DNA of 64,000 nucleotides, taken from positions 2,728,001 through 2,792,000 of the forward strand of contig JANTQA010000072.1 of NCBI GenBank assembly GCA_027625915.1, given 5' to 3'. The position numbers and the translations under genes are program-made. Positions 34,301 to 47,297 of the stretch are shown one piece after another; position 1 is the stretch's first letter; each line of letters starts with the position of its first letter. Source of the DNA: Anaeramoeba flamelloides (taxonomy: Eukaryota; Metamonada; Anaeramoebidae). The notes under the pieces are model-generated. The model was not told the origin of the DNA. It searched no databases and was given only the letters and a program-made list of their open reading frames with translations.

Positions 34301-37300
34301 TTATTAATAAAATTATCTATTATTTTTCGAATTTTTGAAATATTTTCAAAAAAATAAAACTAATGCCAATTAATAATTATTCTTTTAAAAAATTAAAAAA
34401 TATTATCAAACAACTTTATTTAAATAATAACAGTTTGTTATTTATACTCTTGATATTTGAAAAAAAAATATTGTCTAGTCTTTTAAATTTCAAGAAATTT
34501 AATAAATGTTTGAAAATAAAATAAAAGATCAATTTTTTCTGATCTTCAATTTTAAATATTTGGTTTATTTTTCTAATATTTTAAACGATAATAATAGTAT
34601 AATCCAAAAAATACTTTCAAGGCTTTTTGGAACTTCCAGACTGACAGCCTGAAAGATTTAAGTCTCTGAGATTCTATTTTATTTTTTTTCAATTTTCAAA
34701 TACTTGATAACAAACTTTTCGAAGCCAAAAAAAGGTAAAAAATAATAATTAACAAAAGATAACATTTTGAATTTAATTGAAATTTTTGAAAGTTCTCTTA
34801 AAAAAAAATATTTGTTTAATTTCAAAAAACTTTAAACTGTTTTTTCAGAAAAGTTAAAAGGAAAAAAGTGTTTTTTAATGTAATTTTTTGTAAGTTTGAA
34901 TTGTAAAAACTTTTAAATTGAAAGTTATTGGATTTTGATCTTTTTATTACATTTCTTAATTTCAAAAAATGACAATTCATTTTGTTTCAATTAAAAGTAT
35001 ATATATATATATATACATATATTCAATATTTATTTTAAGATGAACTGTTCTAAAAAACTTGATTTGCCAAGCAATGATTGATTGACGCTAAAAAAAAAAA
35101 AAAAAAATTCAATTCCACTTATTGTTAAATTATACAACATTTTGGAAATGAGGTAATGAAATAAAAAACAAAAAAATCCTTAAATTAAGATTCTTCTTTT
35201 AAAAAAATACAACCGAAAAGAATTTAGAAATTTAAAATTAGAATAATAAACTAACAACAAAAAAAAAAAAAAAAAAAAAAATCAAACTTTGTAATTCAAC
35301 AAATTGCCTAGCAAATGGTTCTAATCGAACTAGGTACGATAGTACAATCCCAGGATTCGAATAATGGCTACCATAAAAAAATTTAGGAATATACTCATCG
35401 ATCCAATTGTCATAATTTTGAACAAATGATTTTAATCTGTTTTCTGTTTGACAACCCATCTATAAATTCATAAAATAAATAAGTTCAAATGATTAAAAAA
35501 AAAGAAATAATAAAAAAAAAAAAAGAAAAAAAAAAACAAGGAATAAATAAAACAAAAAACAAAAATGATTAAAAAATAAGATTAACTTACTGGTTTTGAT
35601 AAATCCCTAAAATTATCCCTTTTAGTTAAATCCAAATAATTTGAAGTATAATTTTTTAAAACCCAAGGGAAGACGGGGTATCTCGATAAATCATTAAAAC
35701 TCCGTCCAGCCATAGTGTTTAAATACATTAAATATTGGAAGTTAGAAACTTGGCCCAAAACCCATTTTAAGGTCATATTTTTTGTTTTTAATTCCTTAAT
35801 TTGAATTAATTCATCCTGATCGATTATTTGCTGATCCGAATTATTATTCACTGTATTAATACTATTTATCGAGAAATTTGGTTTTTTTTTTGGTTGTAAA
35901 TTGATTAAATTTTTGCTTTTGGAGGAAATATTTTTAAAAATCAAATCCCTTTCTTTTTGATCAGTGAATATCACAAGGCAAGTATTTTCGTTTTCAAAAA
36001 AAAATTCAATACCAATATCTTCACTAAATTTTTTTCTTTTGGTGATGTGAATTAACTTTTGATAATTAAATTTTCTACATTTATGATCCACTTTACCAAC
36101 TTCACCGATTTCAAAGAATTCTTTGGTTTCTGAAATAGTATAATTTGTAATGATATAGAAATGATATTTACAAATAATGAAGACTGATTGTATTAAATTG
36201 AAGTTCCACAGTATTGAGCATGGGTATTTTTTCAATATTTTCTCATTTGAATTTAATTCAATCCGTCTTAAAATTCTTTTATCTTCAACTACACCTTCAT
36301 CTTCATCTTCATCTTCATCTTCATCTTCGTTTTCATTGCTTTTGTCATTCTGATCATTATTTTCATTATTTTCAATTCCATTTTTAGATTCATTATCATC
36401 ATCGTTTTTTTTATCTTCCTCGTTGTCATTATTTAATTCGTTATCTGAATTAATTAATTTAACGGTGATATCATTTTCAATTAATTTTTTCTTAAAAAAT
36501 AAAGATTCATTTTCATTCCAGATGCTTTTATTTTTCGTTTTTTTTTTAACTTGTTGATTATTTTTTTTATAAGAAACTTCTTTTAAATTATTATTTGCAT
36601 TATTTTGATTCATATTATTTTTTTTTTTTTTACAATTATTATTATTGTTTCCGTCTTCGTTGTAGGAATTATATTTAATATAAGTCCAATTTTTTATAAA
36701 TTTTTTTTTCATCCTATATTTACCTTCATTTTTATCTAATTTATAATAATTCAAATTATCATCATCTTTATTGTTGTCAAAGTATTTTTCCAAAATCACT
36801 TTTTTTTTTTCCCTTTTCCATAGCTTTTTGATTAAAAATAATAAATCCAAGTCCTCTAATCTATTTTGCCTGATTAATTTATCTTGTGCTTTTACGATAT
36901 TATCGAAATTTAATTTCCAATTTTGAATCAAGTCTTTAATTTCTAATTTTTTATTGTTCAGCAATTGCCCAAATTTATCAATCAATATTCTTTTTTTTTG
37001 GTTCAAATTTATTAATTTGAAAGAAATCTGTTCGTTGTTTTGATTAATAATTTTATTTGCTTTATCGTTAATTTTGAAAAAGATTTTTTCGACAGCATCC
37101 AATTCGTATTCATCAATTACTTTATTATTAAGTATATGCTTTTTAAAAGAACGTGAATTTAATAAATTAACCTTTTCATTTAATGGATTCTGATAATAAA
37201 AAAAATTCTTAAGAATTGTTATTTCATGTTTATTTTGGAAGGAAAAAATTATTTCCCAAATTTGAAAGATTTTTTGTTGTTTTTTATCTTCTTTTGTTTC

Positions 37301-40300
37301 ATTTTTTGAAGTTGAATACTTTAATTGGGTTTTTAAACTGTTTAGAAATAAAATAAAAAATTGCAAATCAATATTTTTGTTTGTAAAAAATAATTCTTGG
37401 TTTTTGATAAAAAAATCTAAAATTACAAAATTATTTTCTAAATTGTTTAATAAATAAATGAAAATTGAATTAAACCCCTTTTGAAATAATTGATAAAACT
37501 GGAATAAATCTTTAATCTTTATTTGATCTTTATTAATAGTATTATTATCATTCTCGCCATCATTGGTATTATCGTTGTCATTATATTGAATCATATTATT
37601 TGAAATGTCAAAAATCGTATTAATATCATTCATCCCGTTATCGTTGTTTTGGCTATTGCTATTATTAATATCAAATATATTATCATTATTCAAATCAAAA
37701 TTTGATTTTAATTCTTTGAAATTTTTCGTGATCTTTTTTGAATTGAAATTTATTTTTTGGCTATAGATATTTAAAAAATAATTATAAAAGTTTAATAATT
37801 GTAATTCTTTGCCTATAAATACACCTAAAAATAACAATTCTTTCAAAAATTGTGAAAAAATTAATAAACATTCTAAAAATTTAAAATTTGTTAATTGGCT
37901 TGAAATTTTTGCTTTTTTTTTCAATAATTTAATAAAGTCTAAAAAAAAGCTTTGTTGAAATTCATCAGTTAACCCCTTATCAATTTTTGCAGGTAAAGTT
38001 TCAATCAGTGATTGTAAAATGAAATTTAATTTTGTATTGTTATCAAAATTATCTATAATTAAAAATTTGATTAATTCAAAAATATTTAAATTAGATTCAG
38101 AATTCAAAAAAAAATTTGTCATTATTTTTCTAAATTGTTTTTTAATGTTTTTGTTAATAGTAATATTCATTTCTTTTTCATTTATCGATTTGGTAAATAA
38201 ATCTAAAGTATCAATTGGGAAAACAAATTCATTTAATTCTTTAATAATTAATTTATTATTGAATAATTTACGAATAGTAATATTTTTTAAGAATAATTTT
38301 TTTAACAAAATTAAATTAGTTCGGGTCATATTTTTTAATTCCAACCAAAACTCTTTGTCTTTATTATTTATTTCATTATTGTCTTTCAAAAATTTTTTGA
38401 AATTAAATTTTGTCTTTTTCTTTTTTCTTTTTTTCTTCTTCTTCTTTTTTGTTTTGGTTTTAGTTTTTGTTTTCTTTTTGGTTTTTGTTTTCTTTTTGGT
38501 TTTCTTTTTTTTATTTTTATTACTTTTTTTATCATTTTCTTTTTCCTTTTCCTTTTTATTTTCATTTATATTTTCCTTTTCCTTTTCCTTTCCCTTTTCT
38601 TTTTCTTTTAAATTTCCCTTTGACTTTTCCATTCCCATTTCTTTTCCACTTTCCTTTTCACCCTCCTTCTCCTTCTCATTTTCTATTTTTTTTTCCTTTT
38701 CTTTTTCTTCTTGGTTAATTTCCTCTTTCTTTTTAATTTCTTTCTCTTTTTTTTGATTCATATTTTCATTCACATTCTTCTTCCCAACAATATTTCTCTT
38801 ATTATCATTTTTTAATTGATTTAAAAAATTGAAACAAATTAATTCTGTATCTCTTTTTACTAAAAATGATTGTGTTTTGGTGAGAATTTTAAATAATAAT
38901 AAAATAATTTGTTGTGAAAAATGATTATTAAATTTATTATCTTTTTTTTGAACACTGGGTTGCTTTTCTATTGTGGTGTTAATAAAATCAATAAATTTAT
39001 TATTTTTTTTCGGGATACTTATTAAAGAAATTTCAAAGATATATGCTAATAAATATAAATTAATTTTTAAGCTTTTATAAAATTTAATTAAATATAATTG
39101 TAAAAATTTCATTCCATCTATTTTTATAAAATTTTGCAAAAATTTGTTTTTTTGTTGTAAGAATATTAGGATTATTCTTAATATTAATTCGCAAGTTTTT
39201 ACTTGATTATTTTTTTTTAAGATTAATAAAAACCATTGAATATTAAATGAAGAAACAAAATAATCAATTATTTTATCAAAAATTAAATAATTGTTTAATT
39301 TTTTGGATTCTTTCTGTTTTTTGGTAATTATCATTATAATTATTTTTAATAGATTATTAATAATTTTATGATTAATTTTTAATTTATTATCAGTGAATGA
39401 TTTTGTTTTATAAATTTTATTTAAAATTAAATTAGAGATTAATTGAAAGGGTTCTTTAGTTTCTGAAAAATAAAGTAAATTTAAAATAATTTTTTTAAAA
39501 ATTTTTAATACAGAAATTTGAATAGTTGGTTCGTTTAAGATATAAATTAAATGATCCATAATTTTATACTTGAATAAAATAAATCTGTTAAAATTATGAA
39601 ATTGATTATGATTTGTAATTAATAGACGGATTCCTTGATAAATTTCGAGTTGTACAGATAATGATGCAAATCTCCAAATTTCCCTATTTAAAAAAATTGT
39701 GTTAAAGGCTAATTGGTTGCTAATTATTGAATTTTTCCAACTTAATTTATTTATTTTGTTGTTGTTAATTGTGGTGGTATTTTTATTTTTTTTTTTAGAA
39801 TTTGTATTATCATTATCATTCCTCTTATCATTATTCTTGTTTTTATCATCATCATTCTTATTCTTGTTGTTATTAATTATTTGATTTCCAATTAAATTAT
39901 TCAAACCAATCAATTTAAATAATATTTGAATCGTTTCTTTTCGAATTAAATTTAGTTTTTTTTTTAATATTAATATTAAAATTTGATAGCCTTTAATTCG
40001 TTCAAATTCAATTAAATTTTTTTCATTGAATTTCAAAATATTTACTATTAATTTTAGAATATATTCGATATTTTTTGAATTATCAAACGTTTTTAATAAA
40101 TAAAATAATAATAAAAAATCAATATTAATTAAATTTCTATTAATTCCATTTGAAAAATTAATTTGTAACCCACCAGTAATTTCTCCATAAGGGTTTCCAA
40201 ATTTATTTTTTGAATTATAAACCATTAAATTATTTTTTTTATTGGTAAAATATAATAAAGGGTTCAAAGAAAAAATAATATTCTTTTGATGAATTGAAAA

Positions 40301-41682
40301 TTTTTTTCTTTCTAAAAAATAATTTAAAATTTTTTTAGTTTCAATTTTTTGAATTAAATTTGATAACACAGAACTAATATTTGAGTTAAAGGGGTCTCTA
40401 ATCGTTTGTGTTTTAAAATTGGTATTATTATTCATATTATCAATACCCTTGTCTTCGTTGACGTTGTTGTTGTTGTTGTTATTGTCGTTGTTGTTGTTAT
40501 TTTTATTTCCTTTTATTGTATTATTTTGATTGTTAATAATAACAGAATTGTCCACTTGGTTTTTATTGTTTAAAAGACGTGATACATTTTCTTGATTAAT
40601 TTGATAATAATTATGAAATTTCGGTAAATTTTTAAAAATAGTAATAGTGCGATGTGGTCCTAATAAATATAATTTAATAACATCACTTTCATTTAGTATT
40701 GTATTAAAAAAATGCACAGGGCCTAAACTCCAATTTAAATTATTATTTTTTGAAAATTTTTTTGTTTTATTGTTGCCAAAAATAATTTCATTTGTTGAAT
40801 CATTTAAAAATTTTGGAAATTTTATATTTTTACTTTCAATTAATTCTGAATTAATAAATAATTGCAATAAATCCGATTGAAATCGTTTGTGGGATTGTAT
40901 TAATATTAAATGATACCATTTTAAAGTTTCAAATTTAAATTTAGTAAATTCATAAATATTTTTTTCATAATTAGTTTGGATAATTAATTTTTGTGTTTGA
41001 TGATTAAAAATAATTTCAAAATTTCTTTTGCCACTATTGTCGTTATTGCTTGAAGTTACAATTTCTAATATAGAAAAATTCTTAATTTTATTGTCTAATT
41101 GATTTATTTGAAACCAAAAACTAATCGTCAAATTTTTTGGATTAAATTTCTCCTTATTATTGGAAATGATTAATGATGAGTGCTTTTTTAAATTATAACT
41201 AAATTGTAAATTTGCAGGTTGACTGTTAGTTTTACTCATTTTGACTAATGATTTTAGGATTAAATTAAGTGTTTCACTTGAAATATTACTATTATTGTTT
41301 AATAATTTTAAATACAGATTTAATTCTGTTGTTGAAATATTAAAGCTTCCCATACCAACAATTAATTCAAGTAATAATTTTTGAATTGTGTTTTTTTTTA
41401 TTATTTTTTTGTTTGATGATGATGTTGTTGTTGTTATTGTTGATTGTTTAGAATCAATTAAAAGGTGATGATAATTTTTTATTAACATTTTTAAAGTATT
41501 TTTTGAACCAAGTTGTTGATAATTTAATTTATTTTTTTTAAAAATTTTTAAACAATAATTTAAAATTAAATTAATTTTTTCATTATTTAAATTTTTCATT
41601 AATTTTAAAATTTGTTTCATTACTAAAGGATGATATAAATTTGAATATTCATTTGTGTATTCGTCTTGAGTATTTTGATTGA

Positions 41683-41713
<31 letters not shown>

Positions 41714-44700
41714 GATCAAGGAATTATAATAATAGAAATTTTTTGATTCTATTGAATAATCTAATAATATTATTAAATAGTGTTCACCATGTTCTTTTTT
41801 AATTAAATTACTAGTTAACAATAAATTTTTTAAATATGGATCAAATATATCGGTACATTTTTTCCTTAATTTTGGTAATTTATGGATTCCATTTATAATT
41901 AAATGCAAAATTGTTTTGAAATAAAGAATTTTGATATTGAATTGTTCTTTGTTTTCATGGTTTATTTGATTGCTGTCCTCAATGTCATTGCTATTAATAC
42001 TATTGTTGTTATTATCAATATCATTACTTTCTATTTGCTTTTTATTATTATCATTATTATTAGTATTATTATTATCTTTGAGATTATTTAAAAACATTAT
42101 TAAATTTAGTAATATTGAAAACCCATCGTAATTGATGAAAAAAATTACAATAATTTCTTTGTCTACTAAAAATAATTTTTGAAGTGAATTTAAAATTTCA
42201 ATTTTTTTTTCAACTTTATCAATTTTCAATAATTTGACAAGTCGATTAATTTCAAAATTTAAATCATTTTTAATTAAATTATGATAAAGAAATGAAGTTT
42301 CAAATGTAAATTCAGCAATATTTAAACAAAAAATTAAATTATTAATGAATTTCTTATTTTTTTTTAATAATAATTCCTTTTCTTTTGATATTTTTTTAGA
42401 TATCATTAAAAATATATTTACCAAAATATTTTGATAGTTTATTATTTGTTGGGTGATTTCAAATTCTTTATTAACTTTTCGACTGTTAGATATATTTAAA
42501 ATCAATCCATTGAATTGTTCAACTAATATTGGTATTAAATTGATTTTAATTAATTTATGAATTAATTCTGAATCAAGTGTAATCAACTGATAAAGGTTTT
42601 TCAAAATTAAAGTTTTTAATTTTATATCGATTGATTCTTGTGAAGTTATTGATATTAATTCTTGCATTTCATTTTCTGGATAGATTTTGAATTTTACCAT
42701 TAATATTTCAATGATCTTTAATAACGTTTCTGGTGTGTTGTATTTAAAATTTGGCATTATTTGGATAAAATGAAGAAAAAGATTTGATTCTTGAATAAAT
42801 TCGTAATTTACAGAATTATCACAAAAAGTTATTATTAAAAAATTTGAAAATTGCGCTTCAATCTCGGACTGGAAATCTTGATTTAAATTTAATATTGTTG
42901 ATCTGAGAAGGATTGATTGAAAACATTTTAAAGATTCAATATTTTTTATTTTTAAATTTCTATTCTTTAAATTATCAATATAGAGTGTTTGAAACCCTTT
43001 ATTGCCTAAAAAAACAAAATCTGTTAAAATTTTGGATATTTTTAAAATTATTTTTAAATGTTCTTTAATTTCTTCTTCTTCTTCTTCTTCTTCCCATTCA
43101 TTTTTTTCTTCTTTTTCTTCTTTTTCTTTTTCTTTTTCTTTTTCTTTTTCTTTTTCTTTTTCTTTTTCCTTTTCATTTTCCTTTTCTTTATTTTTTTGTT
43201 TTTGTTTTTGTTTTTTTTCTTTTTCTTTCTGTATTTGCATTGTGGTATAAAATTGCCTTTTAAAAATTTTTTGATCAAAATAATTATTTATAATATTCAA
43301 AATAATGTTAAAGCCATTTTGCTTTGAAAATTGAAATAAAGATTGTGTGGTGAAATGATAATTTCTATATAAAAATAATAACAAAATTTTACAATTAATG
43401 ATTGAAATGTTATAATTAGTATTATTTTTTAAATTATTAAACAATAAACTATATATTTTTTTTGAAATTAAATACGAATTAATTTGTTTTGAATAGTGTT
43501 GGAAAATCTCTTCTAGTATTCTACTGATATAAATCAAAAATAAGTATTTCTCATGTGTAATTTCTTCAAAGCAGTCCAAATAATCAAAAAATAAATCAAT
43601 ATATGATTTAGATATTCCCATTTTGATTGCCTCTTTTTTTTGAAAGCATAATTTAAATAATTCACATAATTCCTTGGTTATTGAGATGAAAACTATGATA
43701 AAATTAATAATAATAATAATAATATATAGTAATTAATAATTATTAAAAAAAAAAAATATTAAGGTAAATATTGAAATTTTTTTGATCAATTCAAATTAAT
43801 ACTCATTCTTTTTATATTTTTTGATTTTTTTATTGATGTGATAATAAAAAGTAAATTATTTTGTATTTGTGATACAATTTTGCACAAGAATTTTGCTCTC
43901 TCTAAAATTGTTAACACACATTTTAATTTTTTTTAAAAAATTTGATAAATATGGTAGTTTCATTAATATAAACTCCATTTCAAAAATTTGGATACATCTA
44001 AAATCAAAAATATACAAAAAAAAACTTTAATTTATTATATTTTCCCAAATGTAATATAAAACAACATTGAAGTTACCAAGTATTAATGTTTTCTATAAGT
44101 AATCATTTTCATCCAAAGAAAATAAAAAAAGATAAAACTATATATTTCAAAACGAGTCAAACCAAAATGATGAAATAAGCATAACAAAAAATGTATTGGT
44201 AAATTTGTTGAAAAATTCTACCAACAATTATTGATCAGATCAAATGATAAGATACCATCGGTCAATTGCATGTGATTTTTCTATTTAACAAAATTCAACA
44301 CTAACCCTCTATCAAACAATCGAAAAAAAATTCCAGATCGAAGGAAATAGATTACGTAACTGCAAAAAAGAAAATTAAAACAAAAACAAAACAGAAAAGA
44401 AAAAAATAGTTTGTAAAATTCAAAATTCTTTCCAAATTAAATGTAAAGTGCGGTATTGTTATTCTTTCAACTGTTTACACTGTGTCCAAATTTTTGGAAT
44501 TTATTTTAGTTTCCAGATCTACCAATAGCCCATATAATTATCAATAGTTTCTTCTTCAGAATAATACATTATTAAAAATAATTTAGATCATTAAAATTTT
44601 TTCTGTTTTTTTTAAAAAGCTGAAGATTTTGATTTTAATAGTTTGACACTTCTTTAATCATTAAAATAACAAGAAATCTTTTTTTTTTTTTTATTAAAGG

Positions 44701-47297
44701 ATTCATTTTTAAACTTTTTAAATTCTTTCTGTTCAAATAATTGGAAAAATAATTTTATATGTAAGGAAAGGTTTCATTTTAAATTTAATTTTTCTTTTTC
44801 AGTTATCTTTTTTTTACAAAGATCCAAAGACTTTTATCTCTGGATTTAAATCAAATCTTCTTAAATTTGCACAAAAAATTGAAAAAAATTTTCTTTTTAA
44901 TACCAAATAAGTATTTTGTGCTAAAAAATTGTATTTTATCAAGGATGAAAATGCTATATTTTTTACACCTATTCAAACTCTTCCTCGGAAAATTAACCAA
45001 TTAAATTTCAAAGCACAGAAATCACAGAAATCACAGAAACCAAAAATGTTCAAGTTTACAATAATCCCAAAGTTTGGTATTTTTCAGATTGCTTGAAAAA
45101 TTATTTAGAATTCTTAAAACAACAAAGTGGTAGAAATGATGACTTTGAAAAATAAAAATCAAAATTTGAGATTCATGTTTCTGTGATTTATGTGATTTCT
45201 GTAATTGACCTTTTCAAAAAGGCATTAAAATATAATGTATTCTTTTCAACTTTGTGAATTTAGGTCTTCAAAAATCTTTGTTTTTTTTAAAAAAAATTTG
45301 GTTTGTCAAAGTAGATTATTTGTAAAAATAATTTTTACATATTGGAAATATATTGAAAATACAACTAGTTTTATAAAAAAGAAAACAAGAATCATCATTC
45401 TAGAGGTTTTTGTGTTGATAATTATTGAGCCAACTTGAAATTTAAAAAATTTAAAAAATAGTTACTTTTGGAAGTTCTAAAAATGAATTATTAGATACTA
45501 GAATAATATTATTTGATTTTATATTTTTAGATTTGGAAAAGGAATTATAAAAAAAAAATATTTTTTTTAAATTTTCTCCAATATATGTCGCTACGACCCA
45601 AAAAACACTAAAAATGGAAAACTGATCAAATACTTTGTATTAATACAATTAAAAAAACAAAATGAAAAAATAAAAATAAAGTTTCAATTTAACTTTTTCT
45701 TGAAAACATTTTTTGCCAAAATCATTGAATTCACACTTGAAATTATGTATATTTTTAGATTACACTCTCTTGTTTTAACTCATTTACTAAAACAAATTCT
45801 AAATTATGGGAATTTTAATTTCACAAAAGGCACTAATTTGGTCCTCAAATGTTTTTTTTAATTTTAAATGGTAAAATTAAAAAAAAGTTAAACTAAAAAG
45901 ATAAACTCTCTGGAAAAGCATTCTAATTTAATATATTAACTTATTCTTTGATTTCAAACTTTTCTCAACCCCAATTTTTCAAAAAAAATAAAAAAGTGCA
46001 CACTAATTCCAAAAAATATTTTCGATATTCAAAAGTTGAGAGTGTTTTTATTCTAAAAAAATTTATATCAGTGGTTAATTGAATTAAGTTATAAACTTAG
46101 ATTTCGAAAAATATTAATCAGAAAAAAATAGTGCTTAATTTTATTAAGGACATATATAAGGTATTTTCTTTTTTCTTATTCTTTTTCTTTTTTTTTTAAG
46201 ATTTTTCAATCATACCCTAACTTTTTTCTTATTTCTATTTCTTTATTACTGATACTTTTTCTTTTATTAAATTGAATCAATCTTTGAATAATGGGATTTG
46301 AATTTTAAATTGGAAAAATTTTCACTTCATTTTCAATTTTTCTTTTTCAAATTGAGCTAGAAACTCGAATTACAACCTACTTTTTAGAGGACTCGGTTTA
46401 TAAAAGAAAAATCTTGAAAATGACAAAGAAGTGAAAATTTTTACCCATTTAGAATTTAAATACCAGTAAACTTGAAGAAAAAAGATTTTAATCAAAAAAG
46501 GTTTGCTACTTGCTTTCCTTCATTTTTGGTATTAACTAAATTCATTTAAACTCAACCTTTTGACACAAAATATCTTGTAACTTTTTAAAAAGAATAAATC
46601 TCTAAAAAAGATAGAAAAAAGAGTTAATAGATTTCGAAAAAAAGTGGGATTATTTACCTTTGTTTTGTGAGTCAACCAATTTCAAAAGTTTTTCTTTTTT
46701 TGTTTCAAGTTTTGGGACTTTTTCTTTTTCCTTTTCTTTTTCTTTTTCCTTTTCCTTTTCTTTTTCCTTTTCCGTTTCTTTTCCCTTTTTCTTTTCAATT
46801 TCTTCAACTTTTTTTTTTGTTTTTTGTTGCAAATTGCAATTTGTCAAGATCTGGAAAAGATCAAAAAGAGAAGGAAACAATGAAGACACAATTGTTGCCA
46901 GATTTTCATTCCTATTGGCAAGGTTCTTCACACAAATTAAATACTTGAACAAAATTGAATGTTGTTGTTGCAAGACGTCAAACAATGAGTCGATCGGATA
47001 TGAAGGGTGATTCTGTTGTGTTTGTGTTTTTTTCTTGTTGTTTTGAAATGGCTCTGTTATCTTTTTTATTAATTCCCCCAAAAGCATACTTAACCTCTTT
47101 GTCAAATATTTCTCATTATAAAAAATTTGTTTTGTGTTCGTGTTTGTGTTTGTGTTTGTTCTTCTTTGATAATAATCACAAAAAAGCGGTAATAAATTTT
47201 TTAATTCTTCATCTTGTTTTTTTTTTGTTTTCATTGAATAGCAGTGCTTCCATTGTTTGTCAAGAATTGTAAAGTTCTCATTTTTTTCTTGACTCAT
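29459..47297 (-). CDS. BEACH-WD40-FYVE-like giant protein (ALFY/Lvs group), four exons
   Basis: Gene model: 46658-47297, 35591-43692, 35288-35459 and 29459-31389 joined. All junctions are GT-AG and agree in phase (1, 0, 1), giving about 3,614 residues. Order of parts: alpha-helical, armadillo-like N-terminal region with KE- and Asn-rich inserts; ConA-like lectin domain (about 1050-1230); PH-BEACH domain (about 2695-2805); BEACH domain (about 2850-3135); WD40 repeats (about 3250-3470); a C-terminal zinc finger with CYKC, CFIC, CGNC and CNDC. This is the architecture of ALFY/WDFY3 and the Dictyostelium Lvs proteins, which act in membrane traffic, lysosome biology and selective autophagy. The start is ATG 47297; the frame extends upstream only to a TTG. 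The BEACH signature runs unbroken across both downstream junctions, which confirms those joins. Confidence 0.88.
31392..31480. repeat. (TTTTTA)n tract at BEACH intron 3 acceptor
   Basis: T5-6A units on the plus strand; read on the gene's strand this is a TAAAAA repeat ending at the acceptor, so the usual pyrimidine tract is absent there. Confidence 0.8.
33439..34196. mobile_element. TTAA-flanked element, GGGATTAGC family, copy B (complete)
   Basis: 758 bp between perfect TTAA duplications; ends GGGATTAGCGTCA and TGACGCTAATCCC. Inverted relative to copy A. Lies in BEACH intron 3. No transposase frame. Confidence 0.83.
34612..35000. repeat. Dispersed repeat, CAGACTGACAG type, copy 1
   Basis: Shares CCAGACTGACAGCC, GAGATTCTATTT, CAAATACTTGAT-A and GATAACATTTTGAA with 59145-59500. 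Both copies lie in introns and run in the same direction. Ends are not clear. Confidence 0.65.
35288..35459 (-). CDS. BEACH gene exon 3 (middle of BEACH domain)
   Basis: A 172-bp exon after acceptor TTTATAG. It reads [12 protein letters not shown] and contains [21 protein letters not shown], the conserved core of BEACH, ending FARQFVELQ. The donor is the weak GTTTGA. Preceding exon ends SKP and this one opens MGCQTE, matching the usual SKPMGAQT of the family. Confidence 0.92.
35460..35590 (-). other. BEACH gene intron 2 (131 bp)
   Basis: GTAAGT donor and TTTATAG acceptor, phase 0, A/T-rich throughout. This is a typical short intron for the genome and sits inside the BEACH domain. Confidence 0.93.
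35591..43692 (-). CDS. BEACH gene exon 2 (armadillo-like, ConA-like, PH, start of BEACH)
   Basis: An exon of 8,102 bp. Coding sequence continues upstream of ATG 43621 ([19 protein letters not shown]) to an acceptor, TTATCATAG, so that ATG is internal. Asn-, Lys- and Glu-rich inserts interrupt the helical repeats and account for most of the length over animal homologues. The ConA-like segment contains [11 protein letters not shown] and [11 protein letters not shown]. The BEACH domain begins [19 protein letters not shown] with the hallmark [18 protein letters not shown]. The exon stops after FRDLSKP at a perfect donor, GTAAGT. Confidence 0.92.
43971..44511. mobile_element. Tc1-like non-autonomous element, short form
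   Basis: About 541 bp after TA; left end AACTCCATTTCAAAAATTTG, right end GTCCAAATTTTTGGAATTTA. Nearly the same length and layout as the nested copy at 26497. In BEACH intron 1. Confidence 0.78.
45013..45206. repeat. Inverted-arm repeat with CACAGAAAT units
   Basis: Left arm holds three CACAGAAAT units; the right arm, TTTCTGTGATTTATGTGATTTCTGT, is the approximate complement about 140 bp on. Confidence 0.6.
45310..45600. mobile_element. Fragment of TTAA element family, copy D
   Basis: Matches 33780-34030 of copy B: TATTGGAAATATAT, ATAAAAAAGAAAAC, GTTACTTTTG-AAGTTCTAA and AGATTTGGAAAAGGAATTA. Ends are missing or worn. Confidence 0.6.
46658..47297 (-). CDS. BEACH gene exon 1 (N-terminus)
   Basis: Encodes residues 1-213 plus one base. 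Starts [20 protein letters not shown] and is followed by helical sequence ([31 protein letters not shown]) and a KE repeat. It ends CAAAACAAAG before the donor GTAAATAATC. That donor phase matches the acceptor at 43693. Linking it to exon 2 rests on phase, strand and the absence of any other candidate, so this join is less certain than the later ones. Confidence 0.75.

Larger units (their letters stand above)
31390..35287 (-). other. BEACH gene intron 3 (3,898 bp)
   Basis: Phase-1 intron, donor GTTTGA, acceptor AATAG. It contains a complete TTAA-flanked element (33439-34196), a dispersed repeat shared with the RasGEF intron (about 34612-35000), a (TTTTTA)n tract beside the acceptor and a short (TA)n tract near 35000. 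No coding sequence seen. Confidence 0.88.
43693..46657 (-). other. BEACH gene intron 1 (2,965 bp)
   Basis: Donor GTAAAT, acceptor CATAG. It holds a short Tc1-like element (43971-44511), an inverted-arm repeat (45013-45206), a fragment of the TTAA element family (about 45310-45600) and otherwise AT-rich sequence with no coding signal that I could see. Confidence 0.7.

Noticed and set aside
38019-38756. 245-codon plus-strand frame within the BEACH exon
   Set aside because: It is antisense to KE/Asn-rich coding sequence; a Phe/Ser/Leu composition is what the complement of such DNA gives.
43619-43621. ATG 43621 as start of the BEACH protein
   Set aside because: Coding sequence of good composition continues upstream of it to an acceptor that matches exon 1 in phase.
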